DNA of 64,000 nucleotides from Azolla caroliniana (GCA_043228905.1 JBHGNT010000001.1:36766001-36830000), one strand, 5' to 3'; numbered from the stretch's first letter, positions 1 through 10,991 are shown. A program made the numbers and translations. Notes: generated from the letters alone by a model not told the origin.

Positions 1-348
1 ATGCTCATGGACTTTAGGATAGTTTATCGCATTGGGTTAGATGTCATATTGTATGTGTCATTAGTTTTGTGACCCTAGATCTGCAAAGATTGCCATGACT
101 AACAATAAATAGAAAATGTGAACATTCAAAAGGACTGGAATGTTGATTGTATAGTAGTTTCATTGGACAAGGTTTAAAGATCCGATTATTCTTCTATCGC
201 TTCACTTTGTATTGTTTTTTTATTTCATAATATGAACACTTGGCTTTGAAATTTTGATCATTCATTGTACAAACATGTGAATGAGCACTTTGCACTAGAG
301 TCCTGTAAAAGCTGACTATTTGCCAACTAAAACAATGCGTCGTCTTGC

Positions 349-579
349 ATGGTAATAGCATCTATCGATGTACACTTCATGAAAAGGCACATGTTGAACC
401 AAAGTGCATCTAGATTTTTTTACAATATTCATGAATCAAATGTGAGCTTTAGCGGAGTTGTTGCATCACACAGTCGACAATTTGTCAGGAAATGCATGGT
501 GAACATTATTAGGGACTGTGATTCGCATTTCCTAGTTTTACATTTATTGAGTGTTCTAAAAAGAGAATTATGCCAATGA
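349..579 (+). pseudogene. Possible PPR-protein remnant
   Basis: A 76-codon open frame contains a stretch resembling one plant-type (PLS) pentatricopeptide module, with the series FFYNIHESNVSFSGVVASHS near residues 22-41. Active PPR genes typically read 'F..I.EPNVVSWSGVIA.HS' at this point. No second module follows in frame and there is no long ORF, so at best this is a decayed fragment of an organelle RNA-binding protein gene. Chance similarity cannot be excluded. Confidence 0.28.
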
Positions 580-1212
580 TCGATGTTTCTAAGGACAATA
601 TTTCTTAGATTACGATGTTGAGAATTTTATCTTATGTTGGATAATCATATGTGAGAGCAGATATATTTTTGTGGTTGGGAGTTTGACATTTGTACATGTA
701 ATGTTTGTCATGCTACAGTCCTCCTTGGACCTTCGCTTAATTGATGTCAATATTAATGTATTGCCTATGCTCAGTAAGGAGCACTCACTTTCGTGCATGT
801 CATTATTATTTCAATATCAATCATGCTTTACGGGTGATTTGCATTACATGCCTTTGATTTCCCAATAATTTTCACTTCTTCAACATGTTGAAACTTGACA
901 ACCACATAGTATGTTATTCCTCCCCCTTCTCTTGTACATCCTGCCAAGTCAAAAAAATAAAAGTATTGCAATTACAACTCACCCATGTAACTTTGTCGAT
1001 ACAAAGTCCATTCCTTGGTATTGTCTCATTCAACAAATGATTAAGTTGTTCTACTTTCATTGTTACTCATCTGACATCACACAAATTTATACAGTTTCAT
1101 TTGTTTCGAGAGGAAATTCATCTTATATCACATATTGATTCATATTACAACATACAATGTGGAGTGCCACAAAGAGGGAAGTTTTTTCCAAAACAATATA
1201 TCCTTCCATTAG

Positions 1213-1506
1213 TTATATAAAAAGGTCATAACGGCTACAACATACAAAGTATTTATTCCCCAAGTGCTTCTTGTGTAAGACAATGGTTGAGGAAACAAAT
1301 CTATGTACTCCAACGTAGAGAAAACTGTCTAGTAATTGCAAGCTATTCCATATACACATTGCAAGGTATCTATATCCATAGACAACAACAAAAGTAGCTC
1401 TATTCGGAAACAAGCCCTCGCAGGTCATAGTTATGAACCATTTCAATACTTCTTCAACCTGCTCTTGTTCAACATAATCTTTATCCAAAAAATTGAATGC
1501 TACCAC
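1213..1506 (-). pseudogene. Possible PPR-protein remnant
   Basis: The 97-codon minus-strand frame reads EEVLKWFITMTCEGLFPNRA near residues 18-37 and then TFVVVYG. This matches the pattern of a PPR repeat (A-x-x-x-F-x-x-M-x-x-E-G-x-x-P-N-x-x-T-F-x-x-V). A weaker second module follows (LAMCIWNSLQLLDSFLYVGV). Functional plant PPR proteins have about ten or more repeats; here there is roughly one and a half, with no flanking frame. I infer a relic of a retrocopied or fragmented PPR gene. Confidence 0.38.
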
Positions 1507-4305
1507 AAGCTTTCAAGGTAGATAACAATGTATTCCTCCTTGTAATAAATAAACAACACAAGTTATCATAGTCTCATGCATTTTGTATAATAAATTTATC
1601 TACATCTCTTAAAAAACGTTTGCTTGTATTAGGTGTAATATGTCATTCTATTCATGATCATTCTCAACATGTTTCAACAACACTATTTTAAAGTAACAGC
1701 CATATTTAAGTTTTTTGAGTGTCATAGAAACGAGAAAGATTTTGTTTTTATTGATTTGACTTCTAATGTTAAATTCATGTATTTCGTTTACCCAAAAGAT
1801 GTATATTTCCACAAAAGAAATAATAGGTAAAATGAGTTGTTGCTCAACAAATTCCCATTCTATCATTATGTTATAGTACGAGTTTGATGTTGTGGGCCAA
1901 AAATGGTTAAGACTTAAATTCAAATGCCCGCAACCCATACAACAAGTCCAATGTTGGATTATTGTAGAATTGTGTTTGTGTGTGTGTCATAGTACGTAAA
2001 ATTCGTGTTCGTCTAGCATAACATTTGTTTTCCTAAATTGGAAAACGAATGCGAATGTTATTCAAACATTCTTGTGTTTTTTCCCCATTTTTTAGCCTTA
2101 TTTAGCTCATAATAAATAGTTAATCCAAAAGTATGGTATTTATCGTTCTTTGAGGGTGTTTATCATACTCGAATGATTGAAACATTCGTGGAATGCGCAT
2201 GCACGTATGGTACGTATGGTTCATACTATGGTGTGTGTGTGTGCGCGCGCGTCATGATGTACATGGTTAATGCACATCTTTACATTGCTACTCAAATTTG
2301 ACTATGCACAAGGATAAATTTCACCATGCGTCAAACATTGTTGAAAGGCGCTCTATATGACATAATAATGCTTGTTCTTTGCAAACAATGTGTAGATGGA
2401 TCGTCGTGTATTTTGTTAACCCATCATGATCATGAATGTTTGTATCATGAATAATAGGATAAGAGACCCTTCCTCGAGAGAACTTGCATGAAAGTAACGA
2501 CAATAAAATGATTTCCTTAAACAAATGTATCTGTCAGACTTTATTTATCGTGCGCTTATGTTAAATAATCTTTCATTTGCATGACATCTCTTACTTATGA
2601 CTCGATTGATTCTTGGCCTGAAATGTACTAGTTAGTCGTGACTCGTGAATGGTTAAAAGAACGTAGAAGTAGATGTTTTATTGCATTCTTACTAAAACTC
2701 AACCTAAACTTGTCAAGTTTCTATGAAACTACAAAACCCACATTGTGTTTCTTTCAAATTCATGATACAAAGTACTACACAATAATTCACACCATATTGT
2801 AATGATTTGTTTTTTTTATCTATTTGCTTTGAAATTCTCAACAAAGGTTAGAAAGGTAACAAGACGATGAATGTAAATTGAATACCTTTAATGTTTAATT
2901 AGGTTAACAACACATGCAAAAGAGGGATATCTTTGTCAACAAACCTACTTCAAGGAGCCCCTCAATTTTATTAATTTGTATGTATTGGTTTCTTGTCAAA
3001 ATTCGCATGTAAAAACTTCATCTAGTGTCAATTTTATGATAGATTTGCTTTTGTTTTTTGTCAATGTCTCATGTCTATTTGCATCAACGAACATTGCGAG
3101 TGGATAAAAAGCAATTTCCATATAAATAAACTAAACTTTTACTCCAAAGAAAGCCTAGATGTCACATATCATAATCGTCGTGAAAGCCAAGGGAAAAAGT
3201 ATATTACATAATTAATAGAAATTTAACATGCATTATATTGCACTTGCTTGGCACTAAGTCTTGTCATGGTCTTTTGTTAACCTTTGTTTGTACAAATGAA
3301 AACAATTTTTTGGGTATCTATATTCTCGTTGTCCCATTTGACACATGCACGTGAAAGCTAATTGCATTTTCTCTTTTCCTACAAGTTGGAACTTGCAACA
3401 AGAGATATTTCACAAATCAATGAATTATTTTTACCTCGGGATCCATTGTTGTAGAGATTGTACATATGCGTAGGTGATAAAGATATTTTAAATTCTAACA
3501 ATTCTTGCGTTCATGTTGCACACCCTTTTCACTCTACACAAGGGAAAAAATATTTTCAAATGATATTTTTATGGCATGCATATGCCACTTAGTTTGTGCA
3601 AAGCTTGCGTAAATTTTCATAATTGATATTATGTTTAGAGAATCAAAAGTTTTCCCCCTTGTTGGTATTCTCAGATATATGATTATTTTTCTCAAATGGA
3701 TCACGTGTGTCTTTTGTTAAATATATACGGCTTCAATCTATGATGTTACTTACGCCTCAACTTTCTTCCAACTTCATTCTTGTGAAGAAAAATTATCTTA
3801 GTGTTTCTTTCAATGCACTTCAATATTGACGTCTCCTTTGATGCCGTCACCCCCAACAAAGACATATATCTAGAGTTAAAATATTCTTGGTTGATCATTT
3901 CTCTCAAATAGGGTATAGAGTAATTCAGTCAAAAGAAAGCATTCACCATAAGCTCAATTCACCAAAAGAATGTTCTCACACTCGTATTTCACTAACATGC
4001 ACTCACAACCACCTCTAATTGAGCTTGTTTATGCATCAGAAACCATTTTAAATGATATTGGCTTGGTTTTAGTATACACTTAGAATCACATACACATGCT
4101 CGTCCCTTAGCTTAACTAAGTAAAATCCATCCAATTTTCTTCAGTAACTTGACGTTCATCGACATGCTTGCCAAAACTTTACAAAATATCGCATAATGCA
4201 AGATATTTGTACAATACGACAAATTTCATATTAATACCTTTATTTAGATAACGGTTTCATGAAAATGATATTATTGTACTGCAAAAGACAACTTATGTTT
4301 TCTTG
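1507..4305. other. Intergenic, no gene seen
   Basis: AT-rich sequence with only short ORFs. It includes a small TG/CG alternating tract around 2230-2252. I see no recognizable protein motif, RNA gene or complete mobile element before the LINE target duplication that begins at 4306. Confidence 0.5.
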
Positions 4306-4328
4306 GTGAAATAGCCTTAATGCAATGT
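4306..4328. repeat. Left target-site duplication of LINE A
   Basis: A 23-bp sequence beginning GTGAAATAGCC and ending GCAATGT is repeated without mismatch at 6756-6778, just after the A-rich tail ending near 6742. This is the target duplication of the older, short LINE insertion (LINE A). The repeat pair now encloses both LINE A and the younger LINE B nested inside it. Confidence 0.85.
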
Positions 4329-4340
4329 ATAAGCCACCTT

Positions 4341-5183
4341 TTTCTCAACTCGCGACATCTCAACCTACGTGGTCTTCCCGTACCTCATTCTCACCAAAGC
4401 ATCTTGGATATAGAATTTGCAGATGACACATCGGTCTACCTGCAAGGGGACTTGGAAAACCTCCAAAAGCTAGAAAGTGGGTTAGCCGTATTTTGCAAGA
4501 GATCCAATGTCATGATCAATTGGCACAAATCCTATGCAATATGGCTTTCTCATGAAACATATCTGGCGTGGCACCCACATCCCACTTTCAAATGGATCAA
4601 TCAAGGAGCGAGCACCAAATATTTGGGCTTCCAAATTGGTTTCAACATACCGCCAGAGACTATGATTGCACCCGTTATCCATTCCATTCGACAAAAGTTG
4701 ATACATTGGAGTTCGAAAAAACTGTCACTAGCAGGTCGCATCATAGTGGCAAACCAGGTACTACTCGCAACAACATGGTACAATCTATCATGCTGGACAA
4801 TCTCCAAGGAAAGTATACATCAGATTCAACGACTGGTCTGCAACTACATTTGGTCTAGTAAGGAAGACCATGTAACTCGTGCCAAGGTGGCGTGGCCTAT
4901 ATTCACAGCGCCTAAGTTGAGAGGGGGATTGGGTCTTATTGATCCCCTTTCACAATCAAAAGCCTTACTTGCCAAAATTATGGTGCAAGGACTCCAACCA
5001 GAAAATGATTGTTGGAAAATGCTATTGCGGTTACGTTTCGCTTACTTTAGGCCACGAAAAGGGGTCAATTGGGCCCCCCAAACGGAATGTATTCTAAACA
5101 TGGATCTCAAACCTAGTTTCTCCCGCAAATTGGAGGATAGATTCGGTGCATCCATGTGGAAGGCATGGTGTGACATTAGATGA
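4341..5183 (+). pseudogene. LINE B reverse transcriptase, C-terminal part
   Basis: The open frame encodes the RT palm core from the catalytic FADDT motif (in DIEFADDTSVYLQGD) onward, then INWHKS, KYLGFQIG, LSLAGRIIVANQVLL and GGLGLIDPLSQSKALLAKIM. These are typical of plant L1-type ORF2 proteins. Both catalytic aspartates are present. The N-terminal endonuclease and RT fingers are missing through 5' truncation, and the frame ends at a stop at 5181-5183. The first ATG of the open frame lies in the target duplication and is not a genuine start. Confidence 0.85.
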
Positions 5184-5701
5184 GGGCTCAAGTGCGATCA
5201 ACCGAGTTCCGAACCTGCCTGGCTCAGTTAACGTATCCTATGGAACCCATGTATCAAGGGTGAATCTAATCAACTATTGGGATCACAAAAGGGTTGTCAT
5301 GGGGATACATTGTAGAAGGTCCAGGAAAAAGTATAGAATGTTGGCGATGGTTTATGTCACTGCCACTACAAGATCAAGCCAACATACTCCATGGAATCAG
5401 GGGTGGATGAACTATGAGATTGGAAATCATTAACGCTCTACTGATTAGGGAAATTGCTACTCAAAGGACGATAATGGAGAAATGGATAGGCCACGAGTAG
5501 GAGGGATCTCTGATCCCGAGAGGTAGGGGAACACCAGACAAGATCGAAGGCTTTGAATTGCAAGACACTGAGACACCAACACAAAATAACGCAATTTGAG
5601 TACTCACGTATACTGGTCATAAATGGATTGTAGATCCTGATCCGATCAAAGTACAACCTGATTGGCACATATGTACTCATGAAAACACATGGCTACGTAA
5701 G
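5184..5701 (+). pseudogene. LINE B connector region, frameshifted
   Basis: This joins the RT part to the zf-RVT part of the same LINE. Short open stretches in different frames (for example 5146-5433) show several indels. The expected connector between the thumb and the zinc finger lies here, but no continuous frame remains. Confidence 0.55.
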
Positions 5702-6571
5702 ATGAGTTGGGACCCTTTGCAATGGACATGGCGTGATCCTTACATGGGGCAAGGAAGCAAGCCCATCCCTTTCTTCCAATTCACAACTAGATTGGGTTGC
5801 CACATTCTAACTGCTCAAACCGCCCAAGAGTCGGCTGCTGCGAAGGTCTGGCACACATTTCAAGTTCCTCCCACAATTATCACTAAGTTTTGGAAGAAAA
5901 TCTGGAAACAACAACACGCGATGCAAATTACCACGTTCCAATGGCTATTAATACATAAGTCCCTACCGGTGGGAGCATGGCAACGTGGGAACCTTAGCTC
6001 TCCTAATTGTGTAGAGTGCCCAAATGCAGTAGAATCAGTACAACACGCTTTGTGGGACTGCCCAACGTCCCATCGAATATGGCGGGGGGTTGGCCGTTTG
6101 TTGCAATTATGTCAGGTGCAAGGCTCAATCAAGTGGGGAAATATATGTTGGCTATCATGGCAGACCCCACTTGGCAAATACGAGCATCAAGTGGAGGGGA
6201 TGACTTTGGTGATAAAAGCACAAGAGGGTTTTTTCTCCACTAGCGGCAATGTCCACTCAACTCCTCTTAATGACAAATCTCAAATTGTGTTGGAATTGGT
6301 CAGCCCAATAACTCTTTGGATTCTATGGAAACAACGATGTAGACGGGTCTTCTTCAACCAAACCGTGCATCCAACAAGGTTACTGCAAGAGACATGGAGT
6401 GAAATTGTAGCCACCCTAAAGAGTCAATATTATGGCCTCAAGGGCGGCTCCGATGGAGTTGAAAGACAACGAATAGCCTTCATCCAACAATGGTCGTCCT
6501 CGCCCTTTCTTGAGTCAGTGGGCATCCACATAAGATGGAACTATCGCGTCCCCATAGGGATTTGTACATAA
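5702..6571 (+). pseudogene. LINE B zf-RVT C-terminal domain
   Basis: A 289-codon open frame reads WDPLQWTW, RLGCHILTAQ, WKKIWKQQHAMQITTFQWLL and then the zinc-finger motif CVECPNAVESVQHALWDC. The C-x2-C-x8-H-x4-C spacing is characteristic of zf-RVT in plant L1 elements. It ends with an ITLWILWKQRCRRVFF segment and a C-terminal tail. The domain is thought to bind nucleic acid during target-primed reverse transcription. It is the same protein as the upstream RT part, separated by frameshifts. Confidence 0.85.
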
Positions 6572-6638
6572 TTGTCTCATTTGTAAAATTTTATAACTAA
6601 TGGAAGGAGTTTTCGTTTGGAAAAATAAAATAAAATAA

Positions 6639-6755
6639 AATGTATAAGCCACCTTGTATAGCCTTTCTGTAATAACCTCTCCTAAGTCCTAATTAATGGG
6701 GAAGTAGCTTCTTTCTGGAAAAAAAGAAAGAAAGAAAAGAAGTTATGATGTCATT
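6639..6755 (+). mobile_element. LINE A, short 3'-end fragment with A-rich tail
   Basis: About 115 bp ending in TTCTTTCTGGAAAAAAAGAAAG. It carries the same 3'-terminal motif (AATTAATGGGGAAGTAG...TGGAAAA) seen in other LINE tails of the window. It is bounded on the right by the 23-bp target duplication. Its first 12 bases were separated from the rest by LINE B and now also lie at 4329-4340. Confidence 0.7.
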
Positions 6756-6778
6756 GTGAAATAGCCTTAATGCAATGT
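6756..6778. repeat. Right target-site duplication of LINE A
   Basis: Perfect 23-bp match to 4306-4328. The adjacent 15 upstream bases are also partly similar between the two sides, so the duplication may have been longer and has partly decayed. Confidence 0.85.
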
Positions 6779-6984
6779 TGGCAATTTAGCATATCATTCT
6801 CTTGTTGTTTGTCAAATTTCCAATTCTCTTGAGACATAGTGTTAACAAGATAAACAAAAATACGCCCACAAATGCTAATTAAAATTCTATCCATTGAAGT
6901 GATACCACTTATAAGAATAATAAACTCCCTTTATGTTCCTCTTTATTACTGAAGCAATATCTGCCTTTTTTAATAGTCAGGGGG

Positions 6985-7604
6985 CAAATCTACATGGTCT
7001 TCAATCCCTAACTCAAGGAAGTCTCTGCTAGACTCGAAGTTCGCGAACAATACGATGTTGTACCTCCAAGGCAATGAAGTGAATCTTGCCAAGGCACAAA
7101 GTGTTATCAATCTCTTTTGCAAAGCATCGGGAGCCTCCATCAATTGGAATAAGTCCAAGGGTTTATGGATTAGCTCAGAGGCAGAGCATGTATGGAAGCC
7201 AAATGTTGAATTCAAGTGGATTGTAAAAGGGGAAGCCACAATATATATGGGAACGTGGATTGGTGTAGATATGGACAAAGGAATACAGTTGCAACAAATT
7301 CAAAGTAAAAATTGTGACAAATATGCAACTGGTTAGGGTTGAACTTATCATTGGTTGCTAGGATCATAATAGCTAACCATGTGCTCTTGTCTACGTTATG
7401 GCATGTAGTCTCAGTGTGGATGTTTGACAAGCAAGCTATTCGTACTGTTAAAGCGCGTATCAGGGGATTCCTATGGGTTGGGATAAGGAAAGACAAAACG
7501 GCAACCAAAGTATCGTGGTCTACGTTGGTTCTTCCCAAGAGTAAGGGGGGTTTAGGATTGATTGACCCTAGATTGTAGAGTCAGACATTGCTATGTAAGG
7601 TATT
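6985..7604 (+). pseudogene. L1-type LINE reverse transcriptase fragment with mutated active site
   Basis: Frames at 7055-7336 and 7339-7578 read YLQGNEVNLAKAQSVINLF, GASINWNKSKGLWIS, then, after a frame break near 7336, LSLVARIIIANHVLLSTLWH and KGGLGLIDPRL. This aligns with LINE B. The catalytic motif is FANNT at about 7036-7050 instead of FADDT, so both metal-binding aspartates are asparagine. The LINE frame still runs into the sequence where the copia LTR begins at 7605. I could not find its continuation downstream of the copia remnant. Confidence 0.8.
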
Positions 7605-8013
7605 TGTTGAGAGACAAGCTCAACATCGGCCGGATCGGCTGAAGAAGCCGAGGATCGGATCGGTTGGGACCGATCGGTTAGGCCAAGTGCGTAAACCGGG
7701 AGGCCGTTAGGAAAGATATTCCGTGAGGAATATATTTGGGAGTCAGTGTAGGAGCTCTTAATGAGCATTGAAGTACTGTCAGTACTTCGGTCAGTCCTTC
7801 TAGGACTTGTATAAAAGTGTTCATTGAACACACATATGTATAGAGTGGAATATAGAGATTGAGTGTGGTTGTTGAATATAGTTCTTGTGTTTTCTCTCTC
7901 TCACTCTCTCTGTCTCTCCCGTGTATACTGTGTAAGCTCAAGCTCTCCATTAAACCCGAGTGTTCTTCCTTCTGTTCCGTCTTCATACTTGCTTCTGCAC
8001 GTTACTTTTTTCA
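7605..8013 (+). repeat. 5' LTR of copia 1
   Basis: It starts TGTTGAGAGACAAG and ends TTTTTTCA, directly followed by the primer-binding site. A TATA-like GTATAAAAG at about 7810-7818 and a CT-rich stretch at 7894-7919 fit the U3/R organization. The left boundary is inferred from the TG start and from the other copia LTR in this window, which also begins TGTTGAGA. The adjacent LINE frame could run a few bases into it. Confidence 0.72.
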
Positions 8014-8025
8014 TGGTATCAGAGC
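8014..8025 (+). promoter_or_regulatory. Primer-binding site (initiator tRNA-Met)
   Basis: TGGTATCAGAGC immediately follows the LTR. This is the standard plant copia PBS, complementary to the 3' end of initiator tRNA-Met. Confidence 0.92.
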
Positions 8026-8076
8026 GCGAGGGTTGAGAACCTCTCTACAGCCGACATAGCTTGATGAAGAAGAACG

Positions 8077-8757
8077 ATGGATAGAGGCATGGTGAGCTCG
8101 CTTCCAACAGAGAAGCTCGACAGAACCAACTATGCGTCTTGGTCCTACAAGATGCACCAGTACCTGCTCGGGCACGACTACTGGAGTTATGTCGAAGGAG
8201 CTAATGACGCGGCACCCGAATCGACACACAGAGACTTCTCGTCATGGGAGCAATCGGCGAGCAGGGTATTATACTGCTTCGCGTCGTGTGTGGGCAAACA
8301 ACTATTGAGCTATGTTCGGGATGCAAAGACGCCGAAGGGTGCGTGGGAAAATCTGAAGAAGATTTTCGCCGTGAGCACCACAGCCAGGAAGCTTCAGCTC
8401 CGACAGGAGTTGAGCAACCTACGACAATGCGACTTGTTAGTGGCGGACTATACCTCGAAGATCAAGGATATCTGCGACTCCCTCGCCTCCATAGAGGTGA
8501 ACATCAAGGAGAGCGAGATGGTCCAGATCTGTCTCGGAGGTTTGGCGTCGAAGTTCGGAGTGTTCCGAACGGCTGTGTGTACCCGGGAGAATACGCCATC
8601 CTTTTTTGACTTACAGTCAATGCTCCTAGTAGAGGAGAACCACGCGGGTGCGTCTACAAGCACGCACACCGACAACAGAATGCTATACACGGAGGGAGAT
8701 AGGCCCTGTGGACGTGGAGGACGAGGCGAGTCGGCGCGCAATGGAGGCGGCCAATGA
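8077..8757 (+). pseudogene. Copia 1 gag polyprotein
   Basis: 226 codons with the hallmarks of copia Gag (UBN2/retrotran_gag): KLDRTNYASWSYKMHQYLLG near residues 13-32, GAWENLKKIF, KLQLRQELSNLRQ, DYTSKIKDICDSLASI and FFDLQSMLLVEE. Gag would form the cytoplasmic virus-like particle. The first ATG follows the PBS by about 50 bp. A TGA at 8755-8757 interrupts a frame that otherwise continues unbroken into the zinc knuckle and protease, so this is most likely a point mutation in one gag-pol ORF. Confidence 0.88.
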
Positions 8758-9312
8758 GATCAAGGAAGAAGGCACCAAACTGATGCCGACAATAACTCCG
8801 GACCCTCCGGAAACAGGGGGAGTCGAAGTGGTGAGAACTGGCAAGGGAAGGCCATCGCGGAGTGCGGGTATTGTGGCAAGAAAGGCCACAGGGAAAGTGA
8901 GTGCTGGAAGAAGCGCGCCGATTCGGAGAGAACCGGTTCCAGAAACGGCTCCAGACATACCGACAAGGGAAATCGGCAGCGATCGCACTACGCCGAAGAC
9001 TCGGGGAGAGCCGGAGAAGGGTCTGCCTTCGTGACGAGACACGAAGCAAACTCATTGAAACAGAGCACCCCGAGATCAGACGAGGTGTGGTACGTAGACT
9101 CCAGCGCGTCAAACCACATGACGAGCCATAAGGAGTGGTTCTCGTACCTTGAAAAACCGATACAACCTGGAGTAGTCGCAACAGGAGACGACACTCCGCA
9201 TCCGATCGCGAATGTCGGAGAAGTTCCCCTTAGCCATGTCGGGCAGAAAGGGAAACTCATTAACGTGCTGCACGTTCCGACGATCACGAAAAACTTGGTC
9301 TCGGTCGGATAG
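8758..9312 (+). pseudogene. Copia 1 zinc knuckle and aspartic protease
   Basis: It continues the gag frame past the TGA. A CCHC knuckle reads CGYCGKKGHRESEC at 8863-8904, followed by a basic, Gly/Arg-rich linker. The protease active site is VDSSASNHM at about 9094-9120 (the usual form is DSGAS/T), followed by VLHVPTITKNLVSVG. A TAG at 9310-9312 ends the stretch. The Gly-to-Ser change next to the catalytic Asp is unusual and may inactivate the protease. Confidence 0.85.
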
Positions 9313-9906
9313 ATTGTCGACCAAGGGATGGAGGTTCGGTTTACACACCTCAGGTGCTTCATTGAGGAAGAAGGTCGTGTGATTGCGCAAGGGCGCAGAG
9401 ACGGGAGGATGTTCATCCTCGACTCCACTGACGGCGGCACCGCAATGTTCGCGAAGGGACAAAAAACCGAGTCGGACATCGACTTGTGGCACAAGCGGAT
9501 AGGCCACGTCAACCACCAACGGCTTCAAGATTTGCAATCGAAACAGGTAGTGTTCGGATTGCCCAAATTTAGTGGCCGAAAGCACAAATTTGTGAAGCTT
9601 GCCAGCTCGGGAAGCAACACCGACTTCCTTTCCCAAACGAGCGAAACCGGAGCCGGAACAAGCTCGACCTTATACACTCCGATGTATGGGGGCCGACACA
9701 AAACATTAGTCTTGGCGGGAGCCGATATTTCGTCTCCTTCATCGACGACCACACGCGACACACCTGGATCTACCTCATTGAGAGGAAGAGCGAAGTCTTC
9801 GACTGTTTCCGGGACCTCAAAGGGTTCGTGGAAACGGAAACGGGACGAAAGATCAAGTGCTTGCGGTCAGATGGCGGGAAAGGAAGGGAATCTCCCTATG
9901 CATTCG
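9313..9906 (+). pseudogene. Copia 1 pre-integrase and integrase, truncated
   Basis: After the TAG the same frame gives DLWHKRIGHVNHQRLQ (the HH half of the integrase zinc finger). The frame then shifts near 9560-9590, and CEACQLGKQH begins at 9591. The core follows with LIHSDVWG (first Asp), FIDDHTRHTWIYL and CLRSDGGKG (second Asp). The element is lost before the catalytic Glu. The remaining codons run into the tandem repeat that starts at about 9885. Confidence 0.85.
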
Positions 9907-10015
9907 AATAACCTAATGTAGTCAAGTCCTATGTGTGGGAATGGAATCTCTCTAGGCATTCAATCAACGTTAGATGTAGTCAAGTACCTATGTGGGGGAA
10001 TGGAATCTCCCTAGT
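9885..10015. repeat. Tandem repeat of about 57 bp, ~2.3 copies, at copia 1 break
   Basis: GGAATCTC recurs at 9887, 9943 and 10002, and GTAGTCAAG at 9918 and 9976, giving imperfect units of 56-59 bp. The first unit overlaps the last codons of the integrase, so the repeat sits exactly where the element is broken. Confidence 0.7.
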
Positions 10016-10101
10016 GATTGTATTTAATACCATTATGATTGATATAGGGTACTTGTTAAGTAATTAGGTAATTAACTATGGTTAATTAAAGACTAATTAT
10101 A

Positions 10102-10709
10102 TGGTTACGTCAAGCAGCGGAAAATTAGTATGATATGCACGTGAGAGTGTGTGAGAGGAAGAGAGAGAGAGAGGAAGTTACACTTGAACACAAAGATAAA
10201 TGGGGGATGATTGACTATATTGAAAAGTGTCATCGACATACAAAAATACCCACAATGAGGTATATATACAACCCATGTGCAAAGGTGCACATGGTGGGTA
10301 GAACATAGTTACTTATGTGTAAGTCCTACATTAAATGTACGAAGGAGTGGAGGATCTAGAATATCCCACTTAAGTACAAGGTCCTATTTAAAGGCTTAAG
10401 GTCAACACATTAACTAGATTCGATCTAGGTAACTACTAAGCCACATGTGTTGACTAACTAGATTAAACTAGTTGAGCTTGATATCTCAACAGTACTCATG
10501 TACTATATGGGGAGACTTATGAGAGAATAAAGAGGATCTTCTATATAAGTTGGACAGAGGGTGGTTGGGTGGAAGTTCAACGGATCCAAGCTCTCTCTCT
10601 TAGTCATTTATCCCCTTAGTTATTTATCCCCATAGTCGAAGAGCATTGACACACGAGTCTAAATCCGATCGGCGATCCATCCTTATTGCAAAATTTCGGT
10701 GGTGTTACA
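10102..10709 (-). repeat. Solo-LTR-like block (Ty3/gypsy style)
   Basis: Read on the minus strand it starts TGTAACACCACCGAAATTTT, close to the TGTAACACCCC start of many plant Ty3/gypsy LTRs. It ends CCGCTGCTTGACGTAACCA, giving TG...CA ends and 608 bp. No target duplication is visible and no internal domain adjoins it. The assignment rests only on the terminal sequences. Confidence 0.35.
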
Positions 10710-10960
10710 GGGGGCTAGGGGTGTGCTATGTGCATATGTGCACATTAAGGGATGGTAGTGGGGAGTAAAGTTTTTAAAGATAGGGAAAAGGGAATGGTGA
10801 GAGGGTGTAGGGGAGAAAGAAAAAAAAACAAAAAGGTTAGAGAGAGGGTAAAGGATGTGCACAAGTGCACATGTATATGTTGAGGAAGGAGAGGGTAATG
10901 GTAAGGGTGTTAAAATATAGGGAAAAGGGAATGTGAGCATAAGTGTAGGGCCAAAAAGCA

Positions 10961-10991
<31 letters not shown>

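Larger units (their letters stand above)
4341..6638 (+). mobile_element. 5'-truncated L1-type LINE (LINE B), nested in LINE A
   Basis: This is the 3' 2.3 kb of an L1-type non-LTR retrotransposon: the end of the reverse transcriptase, the C-terminal zf-RVT zinc-finger region, a short 3' UTR and an A-rich tail of AAAAT units (6621-6640). It is flanked by 17-bp direct repeats beginning AATGTATAAG at 4324-4340 and 6639-6655, the expected target duplication. The sequence just past the right repeat continues a second LINE tail, so LINE B landed inside an older copy. Frameshifts and stops between 5184 and 5700 show it is dead. Confidence 0.85.
7605..9890 (+). mobile_element. Ty1/copia retrotransposon, 3'-truncated (copia 1)
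   Basis: The order is 5' LTR, primer-binding site, gag, zinc knuckle, protease, integrase. The sequence stops inside the integrase core after the second catalytic Asp. No reverse transcriptase, RNase H, polypurine tract or 3' LTR follows. It is GC-richer than its surroundings, which suggests relatively recent insertion or less methylation decay than its neighbours. Only two in-frame stops and one frameshift interrupt the 1.8 kb coding part. Confidence 0.85.

Noticed and set aside
8654-9181. Long minus-strand ORFs (up to 175 codons) overlapping copia 1 gag and protease
   Set aside because: They are antisense shadows of a GC-rich coding region. Their translations contain no recognizable motif, whereas the plus strand has the full copia domain order.
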